This document shows positions 1 to 7,483 of a stretch of DNA of 64,000 bases, in pieces. The translations under genes were made by a program, and so were the position numbers. A model generated the notes under the pieces. That model saw only the letters and a list, made by a program, of their open reading frames with translations, was not told the origin of the DNA and ran no database searches. The stretch's first letter is position 1; each line of letters starts with the position of its first letter. Source of the DNA: G11 sp947167445 (GTDB lineage Bacteria > Bacillota > Clostridia > Lachnospirales > Lachnospiraceae); assembly GCA_947167445.1 (NCBI GenBank), contig CAMVID010000009.1:35884-99883 (forward strand), given 5' to 3'.

Positions 1-355
1 GGTCGTTCTTGGATACTCCGGTCATTGCCGATGAAATTATGTGATTAGCTTCCTCCTTACTTTTAGCGTGTTTAAGCTGCTCCTCCACAGCCTCGGCCAT
101 ACGCTGAACTCTCATCGCATGGGCGTACATTATTGGGTTTGTTCTTTGCAGATAATCAAGTTCTTCCTGTGTAAGTTTCCTTCCTGCTTGAAGTTTTGCC
201 ATGATTTTGGCCATGATACGCGCATCCATTTCTGCACGCTCTTCTTCAGACATTTTTTTAGTCTCGTTGCCGCACTCCAAAATGTATTCGACAAGTTCAT
301 TTGTGTTGGAGATTTTCTTAGATTCCTTTTGGTTAAGATTTAAACTTATATTCAT
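1..355 (-). CDS. hypothetical protein, 3' end beyond the window
   Basis: An open frame reads from an ATG at 355 to the left edge, 118 codons, and is cut by the window border. The start has a good ribosome binding site (GAGGGAG) 6 bases upstream. The visible product begins MNISLNLNQKESKK, is hydrophilic and strongly charged, and has many Glu, Lys, Met and Ala residues in a predicted helical stretch from about residue 30 to 105 (for example EEERAEMDARIMAKIMAKL). It has no signal peptide or membrane segment. I do not recognise the family. Codon use and the clean start argue for a real gene; the overlapping plus-strand frame here looks like a shadow. Confidence 0.6.
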   Translation of the reverse strand, partial: MNISLNLNQKESKKISNTNELVEYILECGNETKKMSEEERAEMDARIMAKIMAKLQAGRKLTQEELDYLQRTNPIMYAHAMRVQRMAEAVEEQLKHAKSKEEANHIISSAMTGVSKND

Positions 356-487
356 ATATACTCCCTCATGGCAGAAATAATAAAAGCGCATTTTTCAATA
401 AGTTTCAATCCATTGAAAAACACGCTTCCATTGCCAAAATATATATCGGCTGTAATGAGGGGATTATTAACCCTGGAATATATTATT

Positions 488-1102
488 TTATCTATCTCTG
501 GAATCGAAATGAAGAAACGAAAGTATTCCGATGGGCAAAAAATATACACACCAGATAACCAACGCAAGTCTTCCGCCAATTCCGTCGCCGCCGGAGGACA
601 TCCTTGCGAATATTCCTGTGATAGGCATAAACGTACAGCTGAAGTAGAACACTCCGTGTATCATCAGTAACGCTCTGAGCCACTTATCTGCCTTATTCTT
701 CGGCTTTATTGCAAGTCCCGTAAAGAAGGTCGAAAGTGCCATTACACCATAGCCAAGCAGGTCATAGTTAAAGATAAGCCCATACTTGTCGAATTCTAAC
801 AATTTTGCCGCTTGTTCATTCAACTGTTCGTTATGTACCGTAGTAAGCTGAGAAAAATACACCAGCATAATAAACGTGCTATATACTGCCGCAAGAATTA
901 AACCGATATTCGCAGCGACTTTGCGGTCAGCTTCGCACTCGTTTTGGAGACCTGCTGTCATAATGATAAACCCTATAGGCAGAATAAGGCAGACAAAGTA
1001 ACTGCCCATAGACCAATCAAAAATCAGAAATAAAGCAAACAAAAATACTGTCACTGTTACGATTGCTGATCCTGCTTTAGATATCATCTTGTTCATATCC
1101 AT
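488..1102 (-). CDS. multi-pass membrane protein of unknown function
   Basis: 204 residues with about six hydrophobic segments (roughly residues 10-30, 33-50, 63-85, 115-135, 143-162 and 178-198). A polar stretch at about residues 88-112 contains HNEQLNEQAAKL. No catalytic motif is visible. The start at 1102 follows a clear ribosome binding site (TAGGAGAGAG). The gene is monocistronic as far as can be seen: the next gene on the same strand begins about 130 bases downstream. The function is unknown; it looks like an integral cytoplasmic-membrane protein. Confidence 0.6.
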   Translation of the reverse strand: MDMNKMISKAGSAIVTVTVFLFALFLIFDWSMGSYFVCLILPIGFIIMTAGLQNECEADRKVAANIGLILAAVYSTFIMLVYFSQLTTVHNEQLNEQAAKLLEFDKYGLIFNYDLLGYGVMALSTFFTGLAIKPKNKADKWLRALLMIHGVFYFSCTFMPITGIFARMSSGGDGIGGRLALVIWCVYFLPIGILSFLHFDSRDR

Positions 1103-1201
1103 TTACGCTCTCTCCTACAAATCCAAATTTATCTTACACGTTCATTATATAACCTGCGTATTTTGTTCTGTAGTGAAGAAAGATACATTCTCAATATGAC
1201 T

Positions 1202-1279
1202 TTAGTCACATATGCAAACTCTCCCTTCCGCAGGATTCAAAAGACATCCATCCATATCGGTAACAACAAGTTTAATCAT
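1202..1279 (-). pseudogene. truncated HAD-family phosphatase remnant
   Basis: A 25-codon frame starts with an ATG that overlaps the stop codon of the MerR gene (ATGA at 1279-1276), an arrangement typical of translational coupling. The product begins MIKLVVTDMDGCLLNP, the N-terminus of Cof-type HAD phosphatases (motif I, DxDG; the usual residue after DMDG is T, here C). It then ends at a TAA at 1204-1202, and no continuation is visible in another frame. I read it as the remnant of a lost HAD hydrolase gene that was once co-transcribed with the regulator. Confidence 0.6.
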
Positions 1280-1698
1280 AAAAAACTGTCCTCATTAATA
1301 CCATCACTCCATTGCGGTATTGGAGTATTATTTTTTACTGCCTCACTGACAAGAGTATAGTAGTAAATCTTCTTTTTCAAATGTGCAAACCCAGCCTGAA
1401 GGGCTTCCATCGATTCCTCAGTCTTAATCTTCTGCTTTTTCATCATTTCCAGTATCTTGTCCGAATTGGCCTCAATATTCTTCTCATATGTAAAAAACAG
1501 CAATATCTCATCAAGCGGAAGAAGTGCTTTCTTAAAGCATTCGATTGCATTAAGACGATCGACATGCGTCTCGTTGTATACTCTCCTGTATGAATTGACG
1601 TGCTCAACATTTTCAAGGAGACCTATTTTTTCATAGTAACGTATGGTCGAAGCCGGCAGTCCGAACATCTTTGAAATCTCGGTAATAGTATATGTCAT
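1276..1698 (-). CDS. MerR family transcriptional regulator
   Basis: 140 residues. The N-terminal winged helix (residues 1-70) has the MerR signature: ITEISKMFGLPASTIRYYEKIGLL, then the wing and YRRVYNETHVDRL. A helical region with many Lys and Glu (residues 75-125) fits the dimerisation coiled coil. No conserved metal-binding cysteines follow it, so it belongs to the organic-effector or stress branch. The gene is divergent from an aldo-keto reductase at 1825, and the intergenic region has a MerR-type promoter with a 19-base spacer. It therefore probably controls that reductase and itself. A HAD phosphatase remnant overlaps its stop codon. Confidence 0.9.
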   Translation of the reverse strand: MTYTITEISKMFGLPASTIRYYEKIGLLENVEHVNSYRRVYNETHVDRLNAIECFKKALLPLDEILLFFTYEKNIEANSDKILEMMKKQKIKTEESMEALQAGFAHLKKKIYYYTLVSEAVKNNTPIPQWSDGINEDSFL

Positions 1699-1729
1699 AG
1701 CACCTCCAAAAAATAATCATAAATTATGC

Positions 1730-1760
1730 TTGACTTAAAGTTAACTTCAAGTTGTAGCAT
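1730..1760 (+). promoter_or_regulatory. MerR-type promoter with palindromic operator
   Basis: The -35 TTGACT (1730-1735) and -10 TAGCAT (1755-1760) are separated by 19 bases instead of 17. The spacer region contains the dyad CTTAAAGTTAACTTCAAG (1734-1751). An overlong spacer filled by a dyad is the hallmark of promoters that MerR proteins activate by DNA distortion. It points to the aldo-keto reductase gene and lies upstream of the divergent merR-type gene. Confidence 0.75.
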
Positions 1761-1824
1761 TATGTTATCAGAATCCTGTATAGGAAGCAACTTTAGACTG
1801 AATAAGATTTAAAGGAGATATTAT

Positions 1825-2814
1825 ATGTATACAGCAAAAGAAAACAGATACGAAACCATGAAATACAACCGTTGCGGTGAATCGGGGCTATTATTGCCTG
1901 CAGTATCCCTTGGACTTTGGCATAATTTTGGTGATACAAGTAATTACGCCAATATGGTCAAGCTTTGCACTACTGCTTTTGACAACGGTATCACCCACTT
2001 TGATTTAGCAAATAATTATGGTCCCGAGGCAGGCGCCGCAGAGAAAAACTTCGGCAGAATCCTCAAGGAATACCTTATGCCTTACAGGGATGAAATGATT
2101 ATATCTACAAAAGCCGGGTACGAAATGTGGCCGGGACCTTATGGCGATCACGGTAGCCGTAAATATCTGATAGCAAGTCTTAACCAGTCATTAAAAAGAA
2201 TGGGCTTAGATTACGTTGATATATTCTATCATCACCGTCCCGATTTCGATACTCCTTTGGAAGAAACCATGCTTGCTCTTGCCGACATTGTAAGATCAGG
2301 TAAAGCTCTATATGTAGGGCTTTCAAATTATGACGGAGAACGCCTTGCAAAGGCTTCAAAAATGCTTGAAGACCTTCATGTTCCTTTCATCATCAACCAG
2401 AACCGTTATAACATCCTGGATCGCAAAATCGAAGAAAACGGGCTGAAAGAAACCGCCAAGAAACTGGGCAAAGGTATTATCTGCTTTTCACCTCTCGCAC
2501 AGGGAATGCTCACCGACAGATATTTTGACGGAATACCCGCAGACAGCCGCGTGAAAACTGACGGAAGGTTCTTAAAAGAAAATCAGATTACCAAAGAAGC
2601 GATAGAGAAGCTCAAAAAGATGAACGAAATTGCCTCCGGACGCGGCCAGACGCTTGCCGAGATGGCACTTTCATGGTGCTTGAAAGATGATGCCATCACA
2701 TCGGTAATCATAGGCGCATCCAAGGTATCACAGATTCTTGATAACATAAAAGCAGCCACCAATACTGTGTTTACCGATGAAGAACTGAAGGCAATCGACA
2801 GCCTGATTTTCTAG
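1825..2814 (+). CDS. aldo-keto reductase, YghZ (glyceraldehyde-3-phosphate reductase) type
   Basis: 329 residues, close to the usual length. NADPH-dependent TIM-barrel reductase of carbonyl compounds such as L-glyceraldehyde 3-phosphate or methylglyoxal. Visible motifs are the catalytic Asp/Tyr region (THFDLANNYG), the Lys strand (IISTKAGYEMWPGPYG), the His motif (DYVDIFYHHRPD) and the cofactor-end motif (SVIIGASKVSQILDN). The GPYGDHGSRKYL stretch is typical of the YghZ/AKR14 branch. The start is supported by AAAGGAGATA 5 bases upstream. It is controlled by the MerR-type promoter at 1730-1760, which suggests induction by reactive electrophiles or aldehydes. It is the only plus-strand gene in the first 16 kb. 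Confidence 0.9.
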   Translation: MYTAKENRYETMKYNRCGESGLLLPAVSLGLWHNFGDTSNYANMVKLCTTAFDNGITHFDLANNYGPEAGAAEKNFGRILKEYLMPYRDEMIISTKAGYEMWPGPYGDHGSRKYLIASLNQSLKRMGLDYVDIFYHHRPDFDTPLEETMLALADIVRSGKALYVGLSNYDGERLAKASKMLEDLHVPFIINQNRYNILDRKIEENGLKETAKKLGKGIICFSPLAQGMLTDRYFDGIPADSRVKTDGRFLKENQITKEAIEKLKKMNEIASGRGQTLAEMALSWCLKDDAITSVIIGASKVSQILDNIKAATNTVFTDEELKAIDSLIF

Positions 2815-2847
2815 AGTTTCACTATAGTTGCAAATACGTTATCCAAA

Positions 2848-2882
2848 GAAGCCAAGAAAGTCTACTGGACTTTCTCGGCTTC
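2848..2882. terminator. bidirectional intrinsic terminator
   Basis: 15-bp stem (2848-2862 with 2868-2882), one mismatch that becomes G-U on the minus strand, five-base loop, followed by TTTCATT on the plus strand. It lies between the converging aldo-keto reductase and P-loop kinase genes. Confidence 0.75.
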
Positions 2883-2902
2883 TTTCATTATCAAATTTCT
2901 CC

Positions 2903-3667
2903 TTAGAGGCTATAATCCTTCGACTTTAAAATCTTATATTTTCCTTCAAATACTTCCTTAAGAATTCTAAGCTCCAATTCCTGTCTGTGCTTAAAGTGCT
3001 CAATCAAGTCATCCTCACCTGACAAGCCCTTTTCCTTAGAAAAGGGCGAATTGTCAAAGTATCCAAGCATAAGGGGGAACCACATCTCATTCCCATAATC
3101 ATCGGACCTTTCCTTTCTGATTACATCAATGTTGGATGCTATGTCATCAGCTTTAAGGTACATTATCTGATATTCCTTGCCCTGGAGAGCCTTTCTGATT
3201 TCTTTGTAAAAATCAACTATCTCCTCATCACTTTTCAGCTGGAATAAAATCATATCCTCAACTATGTTTTGGAAGATGGAACATTCAAAGATGTTCTTAT
3301 CGCCGTTCCAGTTTCGAAGTCTTCTAAGAATAACCTCTTTAAATTCTTCGGGTTTCAGATTTCCGTTATATATTTCATATCTCTCAAGGTCTTTGTGGAA
3401 ACCCGGAATATCAGTTAGTATCTTGGTATAGCAAATAATCATGTGGTCATCTTCCGCTATGCTTTTCTCTTCGATTTCTGTGCGAATGTCCTTGTACTTT
3501 TCAAGAATCTCCTCATATGTTTTCATATCAACATAAGCACACCAGGCCAGCTCTACGGGTGAATAATCGCCCTCACATACAGCAGTATAGTCACTGTGTT
3601 TCTCCGCCAGTTTCTTAACAAGGGTGCTCTTACCGCTTCCCTGTAATCCTTCTATAAAATAGTTCAT
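2903..3667 (-). CDS. P-loop NTPase, nucleoside/shikimate kinase-like
   Basis: 254 residues. A Walker A motif is at the very N-terminus (IEGLQGSGKSTLVKKL, residues 5-20), as in deoxynucleoside kinases and adenylate-kinase-like enzymes. The rest is mostly helical and charged, with a possible Asp-rich Walker B-like strand (DDHMIICYTKIL, about residues 73-84). The substrate cannot be told from the sequence. The start codon overlaps the stop of the upstream ABC-F gene (ATGA at 3667-3664), so the two are translationally coupled and may act in the same stress response. Confidence 0.65.
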   Translation of the reverse strand: MNYFIEGLQGSGKSTLVKKLAEKHSDYTAVCEGDYSPVELAWCAYVDMKTYEEILEKYKDIRTEIEEKSIAEDDHMIICYTKILTDIPGFHKDLERYEIYNGNLKPEEFKEVILRRLRNWNGDKNIFECSIFQNIVEDMILFQLKSDEEIVDFYKEIRKALQGKEYQIMYLKADDIASNIDVIRKERSDDYGNEMWFPLMLGYFDNSPFSKEKGLSGEDDLIEHFKHRQELELRILKEVFEGKYKILKSKDYSL

Positions 3668-5199
3668 TCCATCAGTCCTTTCTCTGTTAATGTGTAAGTT
3701 TTCGTGCAGACTTCCTCAATGTATTTTCTGTCATGGGAAATACTTATTACCGCTCCGGGAAAGGCGGCTATCATCTTCCTGATAACAGGTCCCGAAAGGG
3801 GTGAAAAGTTTCTGGTGGGCTCGTCCAAGATAAGAACGTTGGCATCCGAAAGGCTCATCTTAAGCAAAAGTATCTTCGCCTTCTGTCCGCCCGACAGTTC
3901 CCTTATGGGGTGATCCATTTCATCTGCAGTGTATTTAAGGGACCCGAGGTAAGTCCTGATTCTGGTGCGAACAGCCTTATCTCCCGTATAATCCAAGAAT
4001 TCCACCGGAGTCTCATCAAGGTCCAAAAGATCCTCGTAGTTTTGTGGCATATACTGGGCCCTCAAATCACTTCTCGAAAGTAGTTCTTCTGCCATCTTCT
4101 TAAGCAGAGTTGTCTTTCCCACGCCATTGGTACCAACTATACAAATCTTCTCAGGGCCTCTTACTTTCAAGGATATGTCCCTAGCCAGAACTGCCGAATC
4201 GTCAGGAGTCTTAAGTTCATCCAGGGCGTATTCAATTACTGTCTTGCCTGCAGGCATAGCAGATGTCTTATCGCCCAGCTTGAAAAAAATCGCTTCCTCC
4301 TTTTCAGGCATTTCGGTCATGTTTTCATCCTCTTTTTCAAATCGCTTTCCCATGGCCTTAACGGTGTGCATCTTATCCTTAAGATTACGTGCTACCGACG
4401 GAGCCTGTCTGGATACGCCTGAAAGAGCACTTTCAACACTGTTGTATATTCTTTTGTACTTTTCTTCGCGCTTTTTCTTTGCCAATCTATCATTGATAGC
4501 CTGCTGTTCCTGCCTCTCGAAGTTCGCAGTTCTGTTTGCAATGTAGTTTCTGTAGTTGTCCTTAACCACTGTATATCTGCTCTTGGTCTTCCTCATTATC
4601 TGCTCAATGTGAATTATCATATTTGCAGTGTTCTCAATAAGAGTCTCATCATGAGAAATAAATAAAACTATGTGCTTCCAGCCCTTTATGATTCGCTCCA
4701 AAAGCTCCAACGTACTTATATCAATGTCATTTGAGGGCTCATCCAAAAGAAGCACGGTGGGCTCATCCATTAGAAGCCTCATAAGCTGTGCCTTAATCTT
4801 TTCTCCACCGGAGAGGCTTCCCATTTTCTGTTCACTGTAAAAGAAGTCGGTTGGAACCTTAAATTCCTTTGCCATCTCGGAAAGTTCCTTTGGAGTTTTA
4901 TCGAAGAACAGTCTGCCCTCAGAGAAGTATTCGTAGATACTTCTGTTTTTATCAGATTCAGGAAGCTCTTGCGGAAGATAGCCAAGTACCTCACCGGCTG
5001 TAATCCTCTCCCCTTCACATTCCGTATATTCCAGGGCAAGTTCGGGATCATAAATCCACTTCATCAAAGTGGACTTGCCGTTTCCCTCTTCTCCGATGAT
5101 CACAGCCTTGTCTCCGTCGTTAAGAACCACGTTGAATTTATCCAGTATAATCCGCAGGTCTTTTCTGTGTGTTATAGTCAAATTTTTAATCTGAAGCAT
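3664..5199 (-). CDS. ABC-F family ATPase, probable antibiotic-resistance ribosome protection protein
   Basis: 511 residues with two ABC domains and no membrane segment. The first Walker A is GEEGNGKST (about residues 36-44) with signature SLSGGEK and Walker B LLLDEPSNDID. The second has GTNGVGKTT, signature ELSGGQK and LILDEPTRNFS. The linker (about residues 220-290) is basic and helical. ABC-F proteins bind the ribosomal E site, and some eject antibiotics. The start at 5199 has a strong ribosome binding site (GGAGGTCAATT); an in-frame upstream ATG at 5283 would put the attenuator hairpin inside the coding region and lacks a good site. A leader with a terminator hairpin precedes it, the arrangement of drug-inducible ABC-F genes. 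Which drugs it protects against cannot be told. Confidence 0.85.
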   Translation of the reverse strand: MLQIKNLTITHRKDLRIILDKFNVVLNDGDKAVIIGEEGNGKSTLMKWIYDPELALEYTECEGERITAGEVLGYLPQELPESDKNRSIYEYFSEGRLFFDKTPKELSEMAKEFKVPTDFFYSEQKMGSLSGGEKIKAQLMRLLMDEPTVLLLDEPSNDIDISTLELLERIIKGWKHIVLFISHDETLIENTANMIIHIEQIMRKTKSRYTVVKDNYRNYIANRTANFERQEQQAINDRLAKKKREEKYKRIYNSVESALSGVSRQAPSVARNLKDKMHTVKAMGKRFEKEDENMTEMPEKEEAIFFKLGDKTSAMPAGKTVIEYALDELKTPDDSAVLARDISLKVRGPEKICIVGTNGVGKTTLLKKMAEELLSRSDLRAQYMPQNYEDLLDLDETPVEFLDYTGDKAVRTRIRTYLGSLKYTADEMDHPIRELSGGQKAKILLLKMSLSDANVLILDEPTRNFSPLSGPVIRKMIAAFPGAVISISHDRKYIEEVCTKTYTLTEKGLME

Positions 5200-5229
5200 A
5201 ATTGACCTCCTGTCTGCCACATATGGAAA

Positions 5230-5264
5230 TAAAAAAAGCCCATTCTGCGTACGCAAAATAGACT
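5230..5264 (-). promoter_or_regulatory. transcription attenuator in the ABC-F leader
   Basis: In minus-strand RNA the arms 5264-5251 and 5250-5237 pair over 14 positions with three G-U pairs, and a run of seven U follows (5236-5230). On the plus strand the same positions have three mismatches, so the structure was selected as minus-strand RNA. It ends only about 17 bases before the ABC-F ribosome binding site, so the gene can be expressed only by readthrough. An upstream segment (TTCTTTGTGTACGC, about 5333-5320) resembles the hairpin's own arm and could act as an antiterminator. Confidence 0.7.
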
Positions 5265-5292
5265 CACACAAATAGACCTGCAAAGATTGAGG

Positions 5293-5340
5293 CTAAGAAT
5301 GCATGATAATCCAGTTTAAGCGTACACAAAGAAGCCGCAT
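5293..5340 (-). CDS. possible leader peptide of the ABC-F attenuator
   Basis: A 15-codon frame (MRLLCVRLNWIIMHS) lies in the leader between the promoter candidate and the attenuator. Its coding region covers the putative antiterminator segment, so a stalled ribosome would change the fold. Its ribosome binding site is weak. A second candidate, the four-codon MFIR at 5392-5378, has a better site (AGGTGA). Either or neither may be translated; this is inference from position. Confidence 0.3.
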   Translation of the reverse strand: MRLLCVRLNWIIMHS

Positions 5341-5442
5341 ATGCAGCATCAAAAATATCGTGTTCACTCAAGCTAAATTATCTAATAAACATCCCGTCAC
5401 CTAAACGCTAAGCGTCCTTTCTTGTTCTCTTTAACTTTTTTC

Positions 5443-5471
5443 ATACTACCACATCATAACCGTGGCTGCAA
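5443..5471 (-). promoter_or_regulatory. candidate promoter for the ABC-F leader
   Basis: -35 TTGCAG (5471-5466), 17-base spacer, -10 TAGTAT (5448-5443), four of six consensus bases each. It overlaps the last codons of the DUF1275 gene and would give a leader of about 235 bases. Confidence 0.4.
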
Positions 5472-6087
5472 GAAGAATTGCCGATGATATCCAAATGGTT
5501 CTTATTCCAAGATACCCTGACAGCACGCCACCTAGTCCTGCACCAATGGCAAATATCAGGATGATGCCAAAGAAATGAAGAGCTTTATGAAGTGACTCCT
5601 TATTCTTGTCCCTTAAATACTGCGACAGGCTCTCTGTCCCGCTTCTTAAGTTTCCTATGCACATGGTGCTGGCATAGCCATAGCCATGCACTTTCCTGAA
5701 AGTTTGTACCTGCATGGCACATGAAAATGAGACTATCATATTTGCTATCATATTCATTTCGGACGGCATGAAGCCAACAATGATTAGCACAATGATTTCA
5801 ATAATGAGGATAATCTGTCTCCAATGAATCTTATCTATGGTCTTAAATCTGTTCTCGATTCTTTCCGCCACAAATATACCCAGAGCAAATGAAATGAGTG
5901 GGCACAAATAACGCAGGCCCTGCATGTAGCTGCCCTGCATAAAGTTCTGGCTCATGAGGACCACATTACCGGTCTGTGCGTTGGCAAAGACCTTGTCCCT
6001 CATATTGTATGTGTACGCATCCTGCAAACCACCTGAAAGTGATAACAGGGCGCTTAATCTAAAGCTTTCCGATGTCTGTCTGGTCAT
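5446..6087 (-). CDS. DUF1275 (YoaK) family membrane protein
   Basis: 213 residues with about six hydrophobic segments. Family hallmarks are the N-terminal GGLQDAYTY followed by FANAQTGNVVLM, and the later STMCIGNLRSG. Length is typical. The family is found across bacteria; its transport or other role is not established. It lies 14 bases downstream of a methyltransferase gene on the same strand, so the two are probably co-transcribed. A candidate promoter for the downstream ABC-F leader overlaps its 3' end. Confidence 0.88.
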   Translation of the reverse strand: MTRQTSESFRLSALLSLSGGLQDAYTYNMRDKVFANAQTGNVVLMSQNFMQGSYMQGLRYLCPLISFALGIFVAERIENRFKTIDKIHWRQIILIIEIIVLIIVGFMPSEMNMIANMIVSFSCAMQVQTFRKVHGYGYASTMCIGNLRSGTESLSQYLRDKNKESLHKALHFFGIILIFAIGAGLGGVLSGYLGIRTIWISSAILLAATVMMW

Positions 6088-6101
6088 ATATTTCCACTAC
6101 T

Positions 6102-6887
6102 TTATCTGCATATAAACATGCCGTAGTCCTTAGGCAGATTGACTGCTCCGTCTTCAACGTGCTCTGCCAAAATGTCTCTGATTTTTTTCTCAGGAAGATC
6201 CAAAACTGCCTTGAAAGAAGCGAGACTCTTTAGATACTCAACTAAATCTTCTGCTTCAGTGACGTGAAGGGAATCCTCATAGAACAACGGTGTAACATCG
6301 TTAAATACCGCCTTCAACTTATCTGTGCCATTCTGCATGGTGAAGTTATGATTGGGATTGAAATTCTCACCACTAAGCCTGAACCATTCAGCAAGTTTCT
6401 CTACGAAGTTATTCTCACCAAGTGTGGAGCAATAAAAAATTCCGCCGTCCTTTAATACTCTCCTTACTTCCTGTAGGCCTTTGTTAAGATCCGGCACATG
6501 ATAAAGCATTGCATTTGCAATCACAACGTCAAAGGATGAATCTTCAAAAGGAAGAATCTGAATATCAGCAACCTGATATTCTATATTATCGCGTTCTCCA
6601 AGATTGCTCTTTGTGGTCTCAAGCATTCCATCTGACAAATCTGTGAGAACAAGCTTTTCGCATTTAGAGATAAGCTCATCCTCCCCAAGCCACAAGCTTC
6701 CGGTACCGCATCCAAGTTCCAGCACCTTCATGCCTTCATGAAAATCATAATGAGATTTGAGCCATTTGCCATATCCTTGCTTGTTTACAGAGTACTTTTC
6801 ATGAAAAGTAATCCTTATGTCTAACCCTTTTGATGTAGCATACTGCGCTTTTACAGCTGCCGAATCGTTTGAACTCCCTATTTGCAT
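6102..6887 (-). CDS. class I SAM-dependent methyltransferase
   Basis: 261 residues. The Rossmann fold has motif I VLELGCGTGSLW (residues 55-66), an acidic motif II strand (KLVLTDLSDGML), motif III (YQVADIQILPFEDSSFD) and VVIANAMLYHVPD, as in the UbiE/COQ5 and type 11 groups. The C-terminal third is variable and probably recognises the substrate, which cannot be named. The start follows AAAGGAGGG with 9-base spacing. It probably heads an operon with the DUF1275 gene. Confidence 0.85.
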   Translation of the reverse strand: MQIGSSNDSAAVKAQYATSKGLDIRITFHEKYSVNKQGYGKWLKSHYDFHEGMKVLELGCGTGSLWLGEDELISKCEKLVLTDLSDGMLETTKSNLGERDNIEYQVADIQILPFEDSSFDVVIANAMLYHVPDLNKGLQEVRRVLKDGGIFYCSTLGENNFVEKLAEWFRLSGENFNPNHNFTMQNGTDKLKAVFNDVTPLFYEDSLHVTEAEDLVEYLKSLASFKAVLDLPEKKIRDILAEHVEDGAVNLPKDYGMFICR

Positions 6888-6939
6888 TATATATACCCTC
6901 CTTTTTATCTTTCAATGACATAATATGTCAAATCACGGT

Positions 6940-7305
6940 TTAAACCACCGTATAACCTTCGGAAGTCAGCGCCTTCAGTGCCGGCTCAAAGTTTTCTTCT
7001 TTCACAAGAATGTAATCTGTATTATAAGTTGAAACTGCAAAGATTCCAATTTTGTTCTCTGCTAGAATACCTGATATTTTTGACAGAATACCAATCAATG
7101 AAAAATCGAGAACTCCCTGTATTCGAAAGCCCCTCCATCCATCATCACGTTCTATAGTCTTAGCCGGAGCATCCTCAGATTTGCATACCAGCGAAATCTC
7201 TTCGTCAGTCTTTCCAACAAAATAGAAATCAGCTTCCAAACTTATATCTGACACATCCGCCACCTTGCAAACTGACAGCCTGTGTTCAATAGTCTTAAGT
7301 ACCAT
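6940..7305 (-). CDS. ACT domain-containing protein (CASTOR-type fold)
   Basis: 121 residues from an ATG at 7305 that follows GAGGAGAAG; an upstream in-frame start at 7338 lacks a site. The second half (DGWRGFRIQGVLDFSLIG then ILSKISGILAENKIGIFAVSTYNTDYILV) is a clear ACT-like ligand-binding fold seen in small stand-alone bacterial proteins related to the CASTOR family. These bind amino acids or similar ligands, but the ligand and partner here are unknown. The gene is separated by about 50 bases from the methyltransferase gene. Confidence 0.8.
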   Translation of the reverse strand: MVLKTIEHRLSVCKVADVSDISLEADFYFVGKTDEEISLVCKSEDAPAKTIERDDGWRGFRIQGVLDFSLIGILSKISGILAENKIGIFAVSTYNTDYILVKEENFEPALKALTSEGYTVV

Positions 7306-7383
7306 TTTTCTTCTCCTCGTCACAAAATATAAGAACACTATATGACATCATTTATGCTTCAATATGATTATCAATTTATCATC

Positions 7384-7428
7384 AAAAGAAAAGCAGACCC
7401 TATTCTTCACAAATTTAGGTCTGCTTTA
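7384..7428 (-). terminator. intrinsic terminator
   Basis: Stem AAGCAGACC with GGTCTGCTT (7391-7399 and 7418-7426), long loop, followed on the minus strand by TTTTCTTTTGAT. It ends the APH-like gene at 7484. Confidence 0.75.
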
Positions 7429-7483
7429 CACTGATTTATCAATAAGTCTCATCGGCAGCTGCCGTTATATGAATGACCGGATT

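Noticed and set aside
41..343. Plus-strand frame of 100 codons at the left edge
   Set aside because: It is antisense to a minus-strand gene with a good ribosome binding site, and its cysteine- and phenylalanine-rich product looks like a shadow.
352..579. 75-codon minus-strand frame next to the first gene
   Set aside because: It overlaps the end of the membrane protein in another frame and has no start signal or recognisable product.
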